Positions 26,797 to 36,560 are shown, numbered from the stretch's first letter. The stretch is DNA of 64,000 bases from Herbinix hemicellulosilytica (GCF_002904165.1 NZ_CVTD020000010.1:62001-126000), one strand, 5' to 3'. The notes: generated from the sequence alone by a model not told the origin. Numbers and translations are program-made.

Positions 26797-27921
26797 TTGA
26801 AAATTTCAAAAAAAGATGCGCTTTTATGGTTTGAATTTTTTTCAATGCTGCCGGAAGATGAGGAGCTTATGGTAAAGCAGCAGGAAATAGTATACGCTAC
26901 CTTTGCCCAAATCGAAGCAGCAGTTGAGCATAGAATTAATAAGCTGATGTCGGAAATTAAGGGCCTTAAGACTTTGGAAAACAGAACGTATTTTGTGGGA
27001 GATGAAAGTAAATTCTCAAATGGATGCCGTTCATGCCTTTTGGGAACCGGTTTAAGTGCCATCAGAAAAACAAATAAATGCAACTTAAGGTGTAAGTTCT
27101 GCTATAACTATGGTGAACTGGATGACATTCCTCCGGTTGGAGAAGGTATGTGGGAGATTGGCGGTACAAGGTTTTACGAGAAGGATATTGATTTATTGCT
27201 TTCCATTTACCCAAAACCGTCAGGCGTTTCCTATGTTTATTTAGAGCCGTTTATGGAAATTGAAGAATATTATCCGGTGATTAGGAAATTTAACAAGGCA
27301 AATGTTCATCAGCATCTGTATACGAACGGACTATTGGCTACGGAGGAATCACTGAAAGCATTGGGAGAAGCAGGCCTTGATGAAATACGTTTCAACCTGG
27401 CTGCTTCAGGATGTTCCGATAAGGTTATAGAAAATATCGGGATAGCCAAGAAATATATTAAAAGTGTTGGCATTGAATCTCCGATGAGTCCTGAGTTTTT
27501 TGAAAGCTTTTTAAATAAAAAGCAGGCTATTCTTGATGCAAAACCGGACTTTATAAACCTTGCTGAACTGCATCTGAATGAAAACAACATTGGAAACTAT
27601 TTTGGTGAAAACATGTATATTTCAAGGCATGGATATATCTCTCCGGTTTGGAGCAGGGAGTTATCTTTAAAGTTAATGAAAATTGCCGATGAAGAAAAGT
27701 GGGATTTAGCAGTACATGACTGCTCTAATTATACAAAATTTGCCCGGGGATTAAATCTGGGCAGCAAAGAAGGCAAGTGGTTCGGAGCAAGCAATTACGG
27801 CTGCGAATTTTCCAGAATACCATATGAGGTATTTCTTCCGATACTGCGTGATGACAGTTTTGAATTTTTATGTGAAGAAGAATTACCGGATGGCTACAAG
27901 CCGGGAGAAATGTTTTTTTAG
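26797..27921 (+). CDS. Radical SAM protein
   Basis: A 374-residue radical SAM enzyme. The cluster motif is CNLRCKFC (Cys95, Cys99, Cys102), binding a 4Fe-4S cluster that cleaves S-adenosylmethionine. Further features are GELDD after the motif, LEPFMEI, the strand HLYTNGLLATEE and LDEIRFNL. An N-terminal ~75-residue helical part precedes the barrel, with an extra pair CRSC (77-80). There is no SPASM-like cluster of C-terminal cysteines. TTG start after AAGAGGAGG. The reaction is unknown; resemblance to pyruvate-formate-lyase-activating enzymes is general. Confidence 0.9.
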   Translation: MKISKKDALLWFEFFSMLPEDEELMVKQQEIVYATFAQIEAAVEHRINKLMSEIKGLKTLENRTYFVGDESKFSNGCRSCLLGTGLSAIRKTNKCNLRCKFCYNYGELDDIPPVGEGMWEIGGTRFYEKDIDLLLSIYPKPSGVSYVYLEPFMEIEEYYPVIRKFNKANVHQHLYTNGLLATEESLKALGEAGLDEIRFNLAASGCSDKVIENIGIAKKYIKSVGIESPMSPEFFESFLNKKQAILDAKPDFINLAELHLNENNIGNYFGENMYISRHGYISPVWSRELSLKLMKIADEEKWDLAVHDCSNYTKFARGLNLGSKEGKWFGASNYGCEFSRIPYEVFLPILRDDSFEFLCEEELPDGYKPGEMFF

Positions 27922-28140
27922 ACAGTTCTCTGACTATCGGAATTTAAGATCGAGGCTTAAATAGCAATTTTTCATTCTTTTATTTGAATGATTTCGGATT
28001 TTTTGAAAAATTATTTTGGTATTAAGATACAATTATCACTAAAATTAAAGATAGCAAATTTACATAACACTACCTTCTGATGTATAATTAGGATATCAGT
28101 AAAAATATTTACTGAAATACATAATATTAGGAGGGTGTAC

Positions 28141-30069
28141 ATGAAAAACTTATATGAAAGACTTAAGGGCAAGTTAAGTAAAATTTTTGCTCTTGTTTTA
28201 GCTTTATTGCTTGTCCTGGGTCTACGGGGGACTATTGTTTTGGCTGAAGAAGTAACTGAAGATTTAAGCGGCAAATTGGTTATCCTTCATACTAACGATA
28301 CCCATGGCGGTGACGTAGCTGAGGAAGGTGTATCAATCGGAACAGCAGGCGTTGCCCAGCTTGTTAAGGACTTCGAGGCAAGAGGAGCCGAAGTTTTATT
28401 GGTATCAGCCGGTGATGCCATACAGGGAGATCCTTTAGTTAACCTCAATATGGGGCTTAACGCTATCATGTTTATGAATGAGGCAGGTTATGACCTTATG
28501 GTTCCCGGCAATCATGAATTTGACTTCGGTTTTGACAATCTTAAGGAACTTGAACAGAAAGCCAAATTCCCGATTATTTCAGCCAATATACTGGATAAGG
28601 AAACCGGAGAGCCTGTATTTAAAGAAAATATGATTATTGAAACCAAAGCAGGCAAAATCGGTATATTCGGATTAACTACACCGGAAACTTATACCAAGGC
28701 TAATCCGAAAAACGTTGCTTCTCTTAAATTCCTTGCAGATGAGGAACTTTATGAATGCGCAAGGCAACAGGTTAAGAAGTTAACTGAAGCCGGAGCGGAT
28801 TATATTATTTGTGTGGCCCACCTTGGAATTGACGTTGAAAGTGAACCTAACAGATCAACTGACGTAATTAAAAATGTTGACGGAATAGATGTTGTTATAG
28901 ACGGACACAGTCACAGTGTCATTGAAGGGGACAAGTATGGCAATACAGTATTAGTGTCAGCAGGAACTAAGCTTAGCCATGTCGGTGCTGTAACAATAAA
29001 CAAAGACGGAATTACTGCAAAACTTATAACGGCAAGCGAGTACAGCAGCGTTGACAGTTCGGTATATAAATCAATCGTTATAGAAGCTGCAAGAATTAAT
29101 GAAATGCTTTCCGATAAATTTGCCACAACAGAAGTATTTTTAGACGGCAACAGAGAACCCGGTGTAAGAACAAAGGAAACAAACCTGGGTGACTTTGCAG
29201 CAGATGCTATCCTTTGGGCTGCAAACAATGCAGTCGGAGGTGGGGTAGACCTTGCTATAACAAATGGTGGCGGAATACGTGCTTCAATAGAAATCGGTGA
29301 TGTAACGATGAAAGACATGAAGACAGTATTCCCGTTCGGCAATACTGTTGCTATAGTAAAGGTTACCGGAGCACAGTTGTTAGAATTACTGGAAGCTTCA
29401 ACCTGCAGTACCCCTGTAGCCATTGGAGCATTCCCTCAGGTATCCGGAATTGAATTTACAATTGATACCACTGTACCTTATGTAAACGGTAAACAGTATC
29501 CGGATTCAACTTATTTTGCACCTGCTAATCCGGGAGCCCGTATTAAGAATGTAAAGGTGAACGGTAAAGACCTTGATCTTGATAAGACTTACACCTTAGC
29601 AACTAATGACTTCCTTGCAGCAGGCGGAGATACATACTATCTGTTAAAGAATCTGAGCAGCTACAATACAGGTGTAGCACTGGAAGATGCACTGATTAAT
29701 TATACATCTGAAGTTCTTAATGGCGTAATCAGCAAAGAGATGTACGGAGCTCCTAAGGGACGCATCACCATTCTGACCGAATCTGTTGCAGACGAACCTA
29801 AAGCAGAAGAGAAAGAAGAAGTTATCGAAGAAGAACTTAAGGAAGAAGGCGCTGAAAAGCCTGAAACTGTAGATAAAGCCGAAGCTGCAAAAGAGGTTAA
29901 AGAAAAATATATTTATTATACCGTAGTTAAAGGTGATTGCCTCTGGAAGATTGCAAGAAAGCATCTTGGAAGCGGTGCCAGATATACGGAAATTTATGAG
30001 CTTAATAAGGATATTATAAAATCACCTGACAGAATTTACATAGGACAGGTTATTAAGATACCTGCATAA
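28141..30069 (+). CDS. Secreted 5'-nucleotidase/2',3'-cyclic phosphodiesterase with LysM
   Basis: A 642-residue exported enzyme. Signal peptide about 1-35; metallophosphatase domain about 45-290 (ILHTNDTHGG, GDAIQGD, PGNHEFDFG, VIDGHSHS); 5'-nucleotidase C-terminal domain about 320-520 (TNLGDFAADAILWA, TNGGGIRAS, FPFGNTV); a very acidic Glu/Lys spacer about 550-585; and a C-terminal LysM (YYTVVKGDCLWKIARKHLG) that binds peptidoglycan. It should be held on the wall and release phosphate and nucleosides from extracellular nucleotides. AGGAGGG at 28129-28135 supports ATG 28141. Monocistronic with own terminator. Confidence 0.95.
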   Translation: MKNLYERLKGKLSKIFALVLALLLVLGLRGTIVLAEEVTEDLSGKLVILHTNDTHGGDVAEEGVSIGTAGVAQLVKDFEARGAEVLLVSAGDAIQGDPLVNLNMGLNAIMFMNEAGYDLMVPGNHEFDFGFDNLKELEQKAKFPIISANILDKETGEPVFKENMIIETKAGKIGIFGLTTPETYTKANPKNVASLKFLADEELYECARQQVKKLTEAGADYIICVAHLGIDVESEPNRSTDVIKNVDGIDVVIDGHSHSVIEGDKYGNTVLVSAGTKLSHVGAVTINKDGITAKLITASEYSSVDSSVYKSIVIEAARINEMLSDKFATTEVFLDGNREPGVRTKETNLGDFAADAILWAANNAVGGGVDLAITNGGGIRASIEIGDVTMKDMKTVFPFGNTVAIVKVTGAQLLELLEASTCSTPVAIGAFPQVSGIEFTIDTTVPYVNGKQYPDSTYFAPANPGARIKNVKVNGKDLDLDKTYTLATNDFLAAGGDTYYLLKNLSSYNTGVALEDALINYTSEVLNGVISKEMYGAPKGRITILTESVADEPKAEEKEEVIEEELKEEGAEKPETVDKAEAAKEVKEKYIYYTVVKGDCLWKIARKHLGSGARYTEIYELNKDIIKSPDRIYIGQVIKIPA

Positions 30070-30106
30070 TTGAATAGCGATTTACATTTAGTTCTATAAA
30101 AGTTAA

Positions 30107-30146
30107 AAACGCACCTTTGCACCAAATGCAAAGGTGTGTTTTTAAT
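30107..30146 (+). terminator. Terminator of the 5'-nucleotidase gene
   Basis: AAACGCACCTTTGCA pairs with TGCAAAGGTGTGTTT around a 4-nt loop; T run follows. Confidence 0.9.
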
Positions 30147-30253
30147 TTGCAATGTTTGCACTTTTGGATAAAATTATGAAGCCTAGATTTTCTGCTTAAT
30201 ATTATTATCGCTGATATACAGCTAGCAATATAGCTGCATCTATAGCTTTATTT

Positions 30254-30816
30254 TTATTGTTTTGATATATTACGATGTGTAATGACTACAAAAAAGTATT
30301 CGTAAATTAAATCATCTAATTCACACCTTAAGTGCAAGCCCCTATATTTATCACCACTTAAATTAGATTCGTAAATTTCAGCCGAAGTTGAGCCTAAAGT
30401 AAAAGAATAGATGTTATTATTTTCATCAACAGTTACTAATTCTTTAGCGTCAGCAGCACCATATAAATTTCTTCCATCAGTAGGATTAATATAATGATCA
30501 TACAGAGTGACTTTATTTGGTTTTAAGCCACCTAAGTTAATATCAATTGATTCATCTTTTGTCATTACTATAAGGTCTGCTTCTTTATCTATAAGAGTTT
30601 TGAAAACTTCAGCAATCTGATCAGATTCTAAATCTTTTTCTCGATCTATTTCTCTATCTATGCTTATGCATTTGTAATTAATTGATTTATCTCCACTTAA
30701 TATAGTTATTTTTTCAAAAGATTCATTTATATTTTTTTCCATGAACATCCGTTAGTTATTATAAGCATAAGAAGAATAAGATAAACGGCAAATTTCTTTT
30801 TATTAAAATCAATCAC
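30254..30816 (-). pseudogene. Lipoprotein gene split by a one-base frameshift in a poly-A tract
   Basis: The body (164 codons starting MFMEKNINES, minus strand from 30748) lacks a ribosome site. Just upstream, in another frame, there is a lipoprotein signal: KKKFAVYLILLMLIITNGC followed by SWKK and a stop. One extra A in the A7 tract at about 30731-30737 would join signal and body into one ~185-residue lipoprotein. AGAGGTG at about 30814-30820 lies in front of the signal part, with GTG at 30816 or a non-standard start. The body is unrecognised (acidic, with DINLGGLKPNKVTLYDHY). Either decay, phase variation by slippage, or a sequencing error. Confidence 0.65.
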
Positions 30817-30925
30817 CTCTCATTTAAGAAAGTCATATCTATTATATCATAACTGTAAGATTTTGAAAATCCAGACTTTAGCCAATTAATCTGATAAAAC
30901 ATATATGAATAGTGTAAAATTTTTC

Positions 30926-30953
30926 TTGACTGTAGCGCATATTTATATATAAT
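30926..30953 (+). promoter_or_regulatory. Promoter of the CooS-like operon
   Basis: TTGACT at 30926-30931, 16-bp spacer, TATAAT at 30948-30953. The 12-mer AAACATATATGA occurs at 30897 and again at 30965, one on each side of the promoter, and may mark operators. Confidence 0.55.
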
Positions 30954-31022
30954 TATTTATAATTAAACATATATGATATATATGATTTATTTGATAAGTA
31001 TGCAATAAGTCGAGGTGTTCAT

Positions 31023-33026
31023 ATGAATTATTTAAGAAAAATCATGTATCACCATAGCCATTTTGACGGGCCAGGCAGTCATCATGGGATAAATACTTTT
31101 AATGACTATAACGAAGCCGTAAACGAATATAAGAAAAGCTTTCCATCAAAAGCCGATGTAATGGAAAATACACCTGACTACGCAGTCAGGGAAATGCTTG
31201 GGTATATGGAGAAAATGGGGTGTGAAACCTGTTTTGACCGTTTTGACAGTCAAAAGCCCCACTGCAATTTTGGAATAGCAGGTGTCTGCTGCAGGAATTG
31301 CAACATTGGCCCCTGCAGGATTACAAAAAAAAGTCCCAGGGGAGTTTGCGGTGCCGATGCAGACCTGATTGTTGCAAGAAATCTTTTAAGATGGGTAGCG
31401 GCAGGTGTGGCAGCCCATGGGGCAAGAGGCCGTGAAATTATGCTGGCTCTTAAGGCAGCAGGAGAAGGAGTTTTAAATATACCCATTGCAGGAACAGAAA
31501 AGCTGAAAAAATCAGCAGCTCAGCTTGGCATTGACACAGAAGGAAAGTCTGCCAATGAATTGGCGGTGGAAGTAGCTGATATTCTTCTTGAAGATTTATC
31601 AAGAACTGTTCCGGGAAAGCATAAAACCCTGAATGCTTTTGCGACAAGAGAAAGAATTGAAAAGTGGAAGGACCTGGACATTCTCCCTATCGGAGCTTAT
31701 CATGAAGTGTTTGAAGCACTACACAGGACAACTACTGGAACCGATGGGGACTGGAAAAATATAATGAAGCAATTTCTTAGATGCGGATTGGCTTTTGCCT
31801 GGAGCAGTGTATTAGGGTCATCAATAGCTATGGACAGTTTATTTGGCTTACCTGCAAGAAGTACAGTAAAAGCAAACCTGGGTGCCCTTAAGGAGGGTTA
31901 TGTCAATATAGCCGTTCATGGGCACTCACCCTTATTGGTAAGCGAAATTGTAAAGCAAGGAAGAAGCAAAAAATACATAGAACTGGCAAAGAAAAAAGGA
32001 GCTCTAGGTATACAGTTTTACGGAATATGCTGTTCCGGCCTTTCGGCTATGTACAGGTACGGGGGAGTTATTCCGTTATCAAATGCAATCGGGGCTGAAA
32101 TTGTTTTGGGAACAGGAGCACTTGATCTGTGGGTTGCGGATGTTCAGGATGTGTTCCCTTCAATTATGGATGTGGCAAAATGTTTTAAAACGACTGTTGT
32201 GACTACCAGTGATTCCGGAAGATTACCGGGGGCAGAATTCTACGGCTATGACCATCATCATTCAAATATAAGCCAGACTGAAGAATTAGCAAAGAAAATT
32301 ATTGAAAGAGCCATTGAAAGTTTTGAAGACAGAAGAGATGTTCCGGTTTTCATCCCGCAGTATGAAGTAGATGCGGAAATTGGATTTTCCCTGGAATATG
32401 CCATCCACCGTTTCGGCAGTATAAATGTAATTGCAGATGCATTAAAAAGCGGAAAAATCCGGGGTGTTGTAAATTTAGTCGGATGCAACAATCCCAGAGT
32501 CATGTATGAAAAAGCAATTATAGACGTAGCCCAAAAACTGATTGAAAACAATATTTTAGTTTTAACAAACGGTTGTGCCTCTTTCCCTCTTTTGAAACTG
32601 GGATACTGTAGCAAGCGGGTGCTTGAAAAAACCGGCAGTAAACTGAAGAAATTTTTAGAGCCTGATTTGCCGCCTGTATGGCATATGGGTGAATGCCTGG
32701 ACAACGCCAGGGCGTCTGCTTTCTTTAAAGCTCTTTCCGATGCCGCAGGAAAAGATATAAAGAATATGCCGTTTGCTTTTGCCAGCCCCGAATGGTCCAA
32801 TGAAAAAGGGGTTGCGGCAGCGTTAGGTTTCAGGCTCCTTGGCATAAACTCCTACCACTGCGTATATCCGCCGGTACAGGGATCTCAAAATGTAATGAAG
32901 TTTTTATTTGAAGATACGAATAAAACGCTGGGATCAGTAATGGTAGTAGAATTAGACCCTATTAAGCTTGCAGACAGGATAATATCCGATATTGACAGCA
33001 AAAGGAAAGCTCTCTTGTGGGACTAA
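31023..33026 (+). CDS. CooS-family (CO dehydrogenase-like) protein lacking a C-cluster cysteine
   Basis: A 667-residue homologue of anaerobic Ni-CO dehydrogenase. D- and B-cluster cysteines are present: Cys81, Cys89, Cys90, Cys93, Cys98 and Cys109 (HCNFGIAGVCCRNCNIGPC). Of the C-cluster ligands of C. hydrogenoformans CODH-II, equivalents are seen for His261 (His301 in VHGHSP), Cys295 (GICCSG, 336/337), Cys446 (Cys488), Cys476 (Cys518) and Cys526 (Cys558). The Cys333 equivalent, DYQCIQPS in CODH-II, reads DVQDVFPS here, so Asp376 replaces it. The His93-96-99-102 proton relay is reduced to His132 (others Arg, Glu, Leu). Such deviants, like CooS-V, are reported to carry an Fe-S-O hybrid cluster and not to oxidise CO. 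First gene of an operon with an ABC importer. Confidence 0.9.
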   Translation: MNYLRKIMYHHSHFDGPGSHHGINTFNDYNEAVNEYKKSFPSKADVMENTPDYAVREMLGYMEKMGCETCFDRFDSQKPHCNFGIAGVCCRNCNIGPCRITKKSPRGVCGADADLIVARNLLRWVAAGVAAHGARGREIMLALKAAGEGVLNIPIAGTEKLKKSAAQLGIDTEGKSANELAVEVADILLEDLSRTVPGKHKTLNAFATRERIEKWKDLDILPIGAYHEVFEALHRTTTGTDGDWKNIMKQFLRCGLAFAWSSVLGSSIAMDSLFGLPARSTVKANLGALKEGYVNIAVHGHSPLLVSEIVKQGRSKKYIELAKKKGALGIQFYGICCSGLSAMYRYGGVIPLSNAIGAEIVLGTGALDLWVADVQDVFPSIMDVAKCFKTTVVTTSDSGRLPGAEFYGYDHHHSNISQTEELAKKIIERAIESFEDRRDVPVFIPQYEVDAEIGFSLEYAIHRFGSINVIADALKSGKIRGVVNLVGCNNPRVMYEKAIIDVAQKLIENNILVLTNGCASFPLLKLGYCSKRVLEKTGSKLKKFLEPDLPPVWHMGECLDNARASAFFKALSDAAGKDIKNMPFAFASPEWSNEKGVAAALGFRLLGINSYHCVYPPVQGSQNVMKFLFEDTNKTLGSVMVVELDPIKLADRIISDIDSKRKALLWD

Positions 33027-33053
33027 CTTGGTTAACTAAAAGGAGGAAATGAA

Positions 33054-34037
33054 ATGGGCAAATATAAATATATTTTGATTATTTTAACTTTTATTATTAT
33101 AGCTTTTTCCGGATGCGGCAGAAAGGAAAATTTTACTGAAACATCTCAAAATGTGGTAAAAAAAGAGTCAGAGATTAAAACAATAAAGATTGCTTATATA
33201 CCTATTACTCATGCACTTCCCCTTTACATAGAAAATGAAGTGGTAAATAAAAATCCCGGCAATTTTAAGCTTGAACTTGTTAAATTCGGCTCATGGCCTG
33301 AGTTGGCGGAAGCATTGAATGCAGGCAAGGTTGACGGAGCTTCCATGCTGATAGAATTGGCTGTAAAGGCAAAGGAGCAGGGAATTGATTTAAAGGCAGT
33401 TGCATTGGGGCATAGAGACGGGAATGTGGTGGTTGTATCAAAAGACATAAGCAAAGCGGAAGACTTGAGAGGAAAAAACTTTGCTATTCCAAGCAAGCTT
33501 TCCACCCATAATATTCTCTTACATATCATGCTTAAAAACAGCGGCTTGACATACGCTGATGTGAATGTTGTTGAACTGCCGCCTCCGGAAATGCCTGCAG
33601 CCTTGGCCGAAGGCAGAATATCCGGGTATTCTGTTGCAGAGCCTTTTGGGGCTCAGGCTGTGGCTGCCGGAAAAGGAAAGACATTGTTTGAATCCCATGA
33701 ACTTTGGGAAGGTTCCCTTTGCTGTGGCCTTGTACTTAGAAATGACTTTATACAAAACTATCCGGACCTAGCACAGGATTTCATTAAGGAATATGTGAAT
33801 GCCGGGCTAAAAGCTGAGTTAAATGACGAGGAAGTCAAAGAAATTATATCAAAGTTTCTGAAAGCAGAATCCGAGGTTCTTGATTTGTCTCTTCAGTGGA
33901 TATCATATGAGAATCTTAGACTGGAAGAAGAGGAATATAATGAGCTTGCACAGTATATGGTGGAAACGGAGCAGTCCCAAAATCCTCCTAAGTACAGCGA
34001 CTTTGTAGACAATTCGTTAATAGACAGGGTGAAATAA
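33054..34037 (+). CDS. ABC substrate-binding lipoprotein, NitT/TauT (SsuA/NrtA-like) family
   Basis: A 327-residue lipoprotein with lipobox FSGC (Cys19). The mature part is a type II periplasmic-binding fold of the NMT1/SsuA group: IKIAYIPITHALPLYIENE, FGSWPELAEALNAGKVDGA, LSTHNILLHIML, AEPFGAQAVAAGKGK. Members bind sulfonates, nitrate, thiamine precursors, bicarbonate or similar small anions or heterocycles; the ligand cannot be told from sequence. It lies 27 bases after the CooS-like gene and overlaps the permease start by one base (TAATG), so transport and the metalloenzyme are co-expressed. Confidence 0.93.
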   Translation: MGKYKYILIILTFIIIAFSGCGRKENFTETSQNVVKKESEIKTIKIAYIPITHALPLYIENEVVNKNPGNFKLELVKFGSWPELAEALNAGKVDGASMLIELAVKAKEQGIDLKAVALGHRDGNVVVVSKDISKAEDLRGKNFAIPSKLSTHNILLHIMLKNSGLTYADVNVVELPPPEMPAALAEGRISGYSVAEPFGAQAVAAGKGKTLFESHELWEGSLCCGLVLRNDFIQNYPDLAQDFIKEYVNAGLKAELNDEEVKEIISKFLKAESEVLDLSLQWISYENLRLEEEEYNELAQYMVETEQSQNPPKYSDFVDNSLIDRVK

Positions 34038-34813
34038 TGATGAATATATTAAAAAAAGCAGTAAAAGCAGTCGTAAGTATATCGGTACTTATACTAATTT
34101 GGGAACTTTTTGTCCTTACAGGAAGATTTGAAAAATCTCTTCTTCCTTCTCCTGCAGTAGTGTTTACAGGAATAGCGAAAATGATTATGGACGGTACATT
34201 ATTTACCAATCTTAAAGTCAGTATTGCCCGGTTTTTAGCCGGATACCTGGCGGCAGCATTGGCTGGAGTGGCTTTTGGTCTGCTGCTTGGATGGAACAAA
34301 AAAGTTTGGGCATTTATTGATCCTGTAATTCAGGTTTTAAGGCCGATTTCACCTATTGCATGGTTTCCTTTTATAGTTTTGTGGTTTGGAATAGGAGATG
34401 CCCCGGCTGTTGTAATCATATTTATAGCAGCATTTTTTCCGATTCTTCTTTCCACTGTTTCGGGAGTCGGAAATGTGGATGCTATTTATATGAAAGTAGC
34501 CGATAATTTCGGTATAAAACAGCCCGGTCTGTTATTTAAAATTGTATTTCCGTCAGCGTTTCCCCATATTGCAAACGGCCTGCATCTTGCTTTAGGATCA
34601 GCCTGGGTGTTTCTTGTGGCAGGTGAAATGGTGGGAGCGCAGTCCGGTTTGGGATTTATGATTATTGACGCTAGAAACTCCTTAAAATCTGATTTGGTGC
34701 TGGCCGGAATAATCATTATAGGAGTTTTGGGGCTTTTACTGGATCGTTTGATAAGGCTGCTTGAAAACAGAATAAAAAGACAATGGGGAGTAATATCGGA
34801 GGAGAGAAATTAG
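34037..34813 (+). CDS. ABC permease, SsuC/NrtB type
   Basis: A 258-residue integral membrane protein with about six segments. The cytoplasmic coupling motif VADNFGIKQPGLLFKIVFPS fits the EAA loop of SsuC-like permeases, and RPISPIAWFPFIVLWFGIG is the typical family signature. Its start overlaps the binding-protein stop, and its stop is one base before the ATPase start. It forms the channel of the importer with the neighbouring ATPase. Confidence 0.94.
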   Translation: MMNILKKAVKAVVSISVLILIWELFVLTGRFEKSLLPSPAVVFTGIAKMIMDGTLFTNLKVSIARFLAGYLAAALAGVAFGLLLGWNKKVWAFIDPVIQVLRPISPIAWFPFIVLWFGIGDAPAVVIIFIAAFFPILLSTVSGVGNVDAIYMKVADNFGIKQPGLLFKIVFPSAFPHIANGLHLALGSAWVFLVAGEMVGAQSGLGFMIIDARNSLKSDLVLAGIIIIGVLGLLLDRLIRLLENRIKRQWGVISEERN

Positions 34814-34814
34814 T

Positions 34815-35588
34815 ATGTTTATTTCAGTCAGTGACGCGTCCAGGGAATATTTCTTTAAAGACAAGGGAAAGACAACGGCCCTTCATAAAGTAAACCTGGA
34901 AATAGAAAAAGGTGAATTTATCTGCCTTTTGGGGCCAAGCGGATGCGGAAAATCAACATTGTTAAATCTCATAGCAGGTTTTGACAAACCTACTTCGGGT
35001 CAAGTAAGTATTAACGGAGAGGTTGTTTTAAAACCGTCGGAAGACAGGATTACAATTTTTCAGAATTACGGTCTGCTTCCCTGGAGGAATGTTTTAAGGA
35101 ATGTTGAATTGGGACTTGAAGCCAAGAAAATTCCAAAGAAGGAAAGAAGGCGTATAGCCGAAGAATATATTGAACTGGTCGGACTTTCTGCATATAAAAA
35201 CCATTATCCTGCACAACTTTCAGGGGGAATGCAGCAGAGAGTTGCACTGGCAAGGGCATTGGCAGTAGACCCTGATATACTTCTTATGGATGAGCCGTTT
35301 GGTGCTCTTGATGCTATGACCAGGATGAGCATGCAGGATGAGATAGAAAGGCTATGGCAGGAAAAGAAGAAAACCATAATCTTTGTTACCCATGATATTG
35401 AAGAGGCGGTTTTCCTTGCCGACTGGATTGTGATTATGACTCCGTCGCCCGGCAGAATAAAAAGCATCATTAAAGTGCCGCTTGCAAGAAAAAGGGACAG
35501 AACCGGAGTTGATTTTTTTAAAATCAGGGACAAGGTTTTTGCGGAATTTGGACTAAAAGATACCGTTGAACCAGATTACTATTTGTAA
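34815..35588 (+). CDS. ABC ATPase, SsuB/NrtD type
   Basis: A 257-residue ATPase. Walker A GPSGCGKST (about 40-48), Q-loop ITIFQNYGLLPWRNV, signature LSGGMQQRVALARAL, Walker B ILLMDEPFGALD, H-loop VTHDIEEAVFLAD, and the SPGRI motif common in NitT/TauT ATPases. Last gene of the four-gene operon; a terminator lies about 150 bases further. ATG after GGAGGAGAG. Confidence 0.95.
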   Translation: MFISVSDASREYFFKDKGKTTALHKVNLEIEKGEFICLLGPSGCGKSTLLNLIAGFDKPTSGQVSINGEVVLKPSEDRITIFQNYGLLPWRNVLRNVELGLEAKKIPKKERRRIAEEYIELVGLSAYKNHYPAQLSGGMQQRVALARALAVDPDILLMDEPFGALDAMTRMSMQDEIERLWQEKKKTIIFVTHDIEEAVFLADWIVIMTPSPGRIKSIIKVPLARKRDRTGVDFFKIRDKVFAEFGLKDTVEPDYYL

Positions 35589-36086
35589 GTACTTAAGCGA
35601 TTAAGATATTAATTATTAATTTTCTCATATAAGAGTGTCTTAAATTTTGCACATTATTATAAAATTGTTTAAATATATAAAGATATAAATTACATCGTAT
35701 ATTTTTGTAGTATTGATTATCTAATATTGAAGTTTTATTCCCTGATGGAAATTTACAAGTACATCGGGGAATTTTTTTTATATGTATGATGAATTAAAAT
35801 AAAAATGTATTTCCTTGCTGTGTATGAGTTAAAATATTACAAATTATTTGCATATGGAAGTATATGTATGTATAATTGTAGATAACTTATATTATATTTT
35901 CCGGCTTAAAAGTATAGATTTTTTAAATGACAGTAACAGATAGCAGAAGTTTTATTTTTCTCTTTAGCCTATAAAAGCCTCTAAAAACAACATCCTTAGA
36001 TTTAGCTCCTTATAAACTCATTTATATTTAAATTATATTTAATTTTAATTAAGTGAAATGATTTATAACTAACCAAGGAGGAATAA
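35589..36086. other. Intergenic region with one terminator
   Basis: About 500 AT-rich bases. Apart from the terminator at 35736-35780 I see no gene, RNA or repeat. Confidence 0.45.
35736..35780 (+). terminator. Terminator of the CooS-like/ABC operon
   Basis: ATTCCCTGATG pairs with CATCGGGGAAT, followed by eight T. Confidence 0.75.
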
Positions 36087-36560
36087 ATGTCAAAAGAAAA
36101 TCAGGATGTCATCAAAAATGATATTTTTACATGGATAGAAGAAGAGCTTAAACCGGAATTTTGCACATCTGAAAATTTCATTTATAACGAAATGGAATCA
36201 CAGTCGGATTATAGCTTACCTGTAATATATCAGGACTTCGATGATAATGTCAGATTTGAACAGGTATCTGTATCATTTTTGGTAAGTATTAAAGAGCTTA
36301 TAATTAAAGCCCAGGTATGTAAAACCGTTCATCCTTCAGGAAAAACATGGTCATCTTGGTTAAAAGAAGCTGGATTTAGAAAAGTATTACCTACATATAG
36401 CGGAGGAAGTGTTGCTTATAAACTGTTTGATACATATACAGAATATGACAGACCATCAGATCTGAAATCTGTAGATGATGCAATAAAAAAGGTTGTAAAG
36501 ATAGTGACAGAATTAGAAGCACCTATTGAACTTGATCCTATGATAACTGCTGTTAAGTAA
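36087..36560 (+). CDS. Hypothetical cytoplasmic protein
   Basis: A 157-residue soluble protein with a perfect AAGGAGGAA ribosome site. It has no signal, membrane segment or known motif. Predicted mixed alpha/beta: an N-terminal helix (NDIFTWIEEELKPEF), central strands (YSLPVIYQDF, EQVSVSFLVSIKELI) and a C-terminal helix (SVDDAIKKVVKIVTELEAPI). The pattern resembles small YbjN-like or chaperone-like folds, but I cannot assign it. Confidence 0.7.
   Translation: MSKENQDVIKNDIFTWIEEELKPEFCTSENFIYNEMESQSDYSLPVIYQDFDDNVRFEQVSVSFLVSIKELIIKAQVCKTVHPSGKTWSSWLKEAGFRKVLPTYSGGSVAYKLFDTYTEYDRPSDLKSVDDAIKKVVKIVTELEAPIELDPMITAVK

Noticed and set aside
31023-33026. Calling the CooS homologue a functional CO dehydrogenase
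   Set aside because: One C-cluster Cys is Asp and the His relay is mostly absent; no accessory coo genes adjacent.
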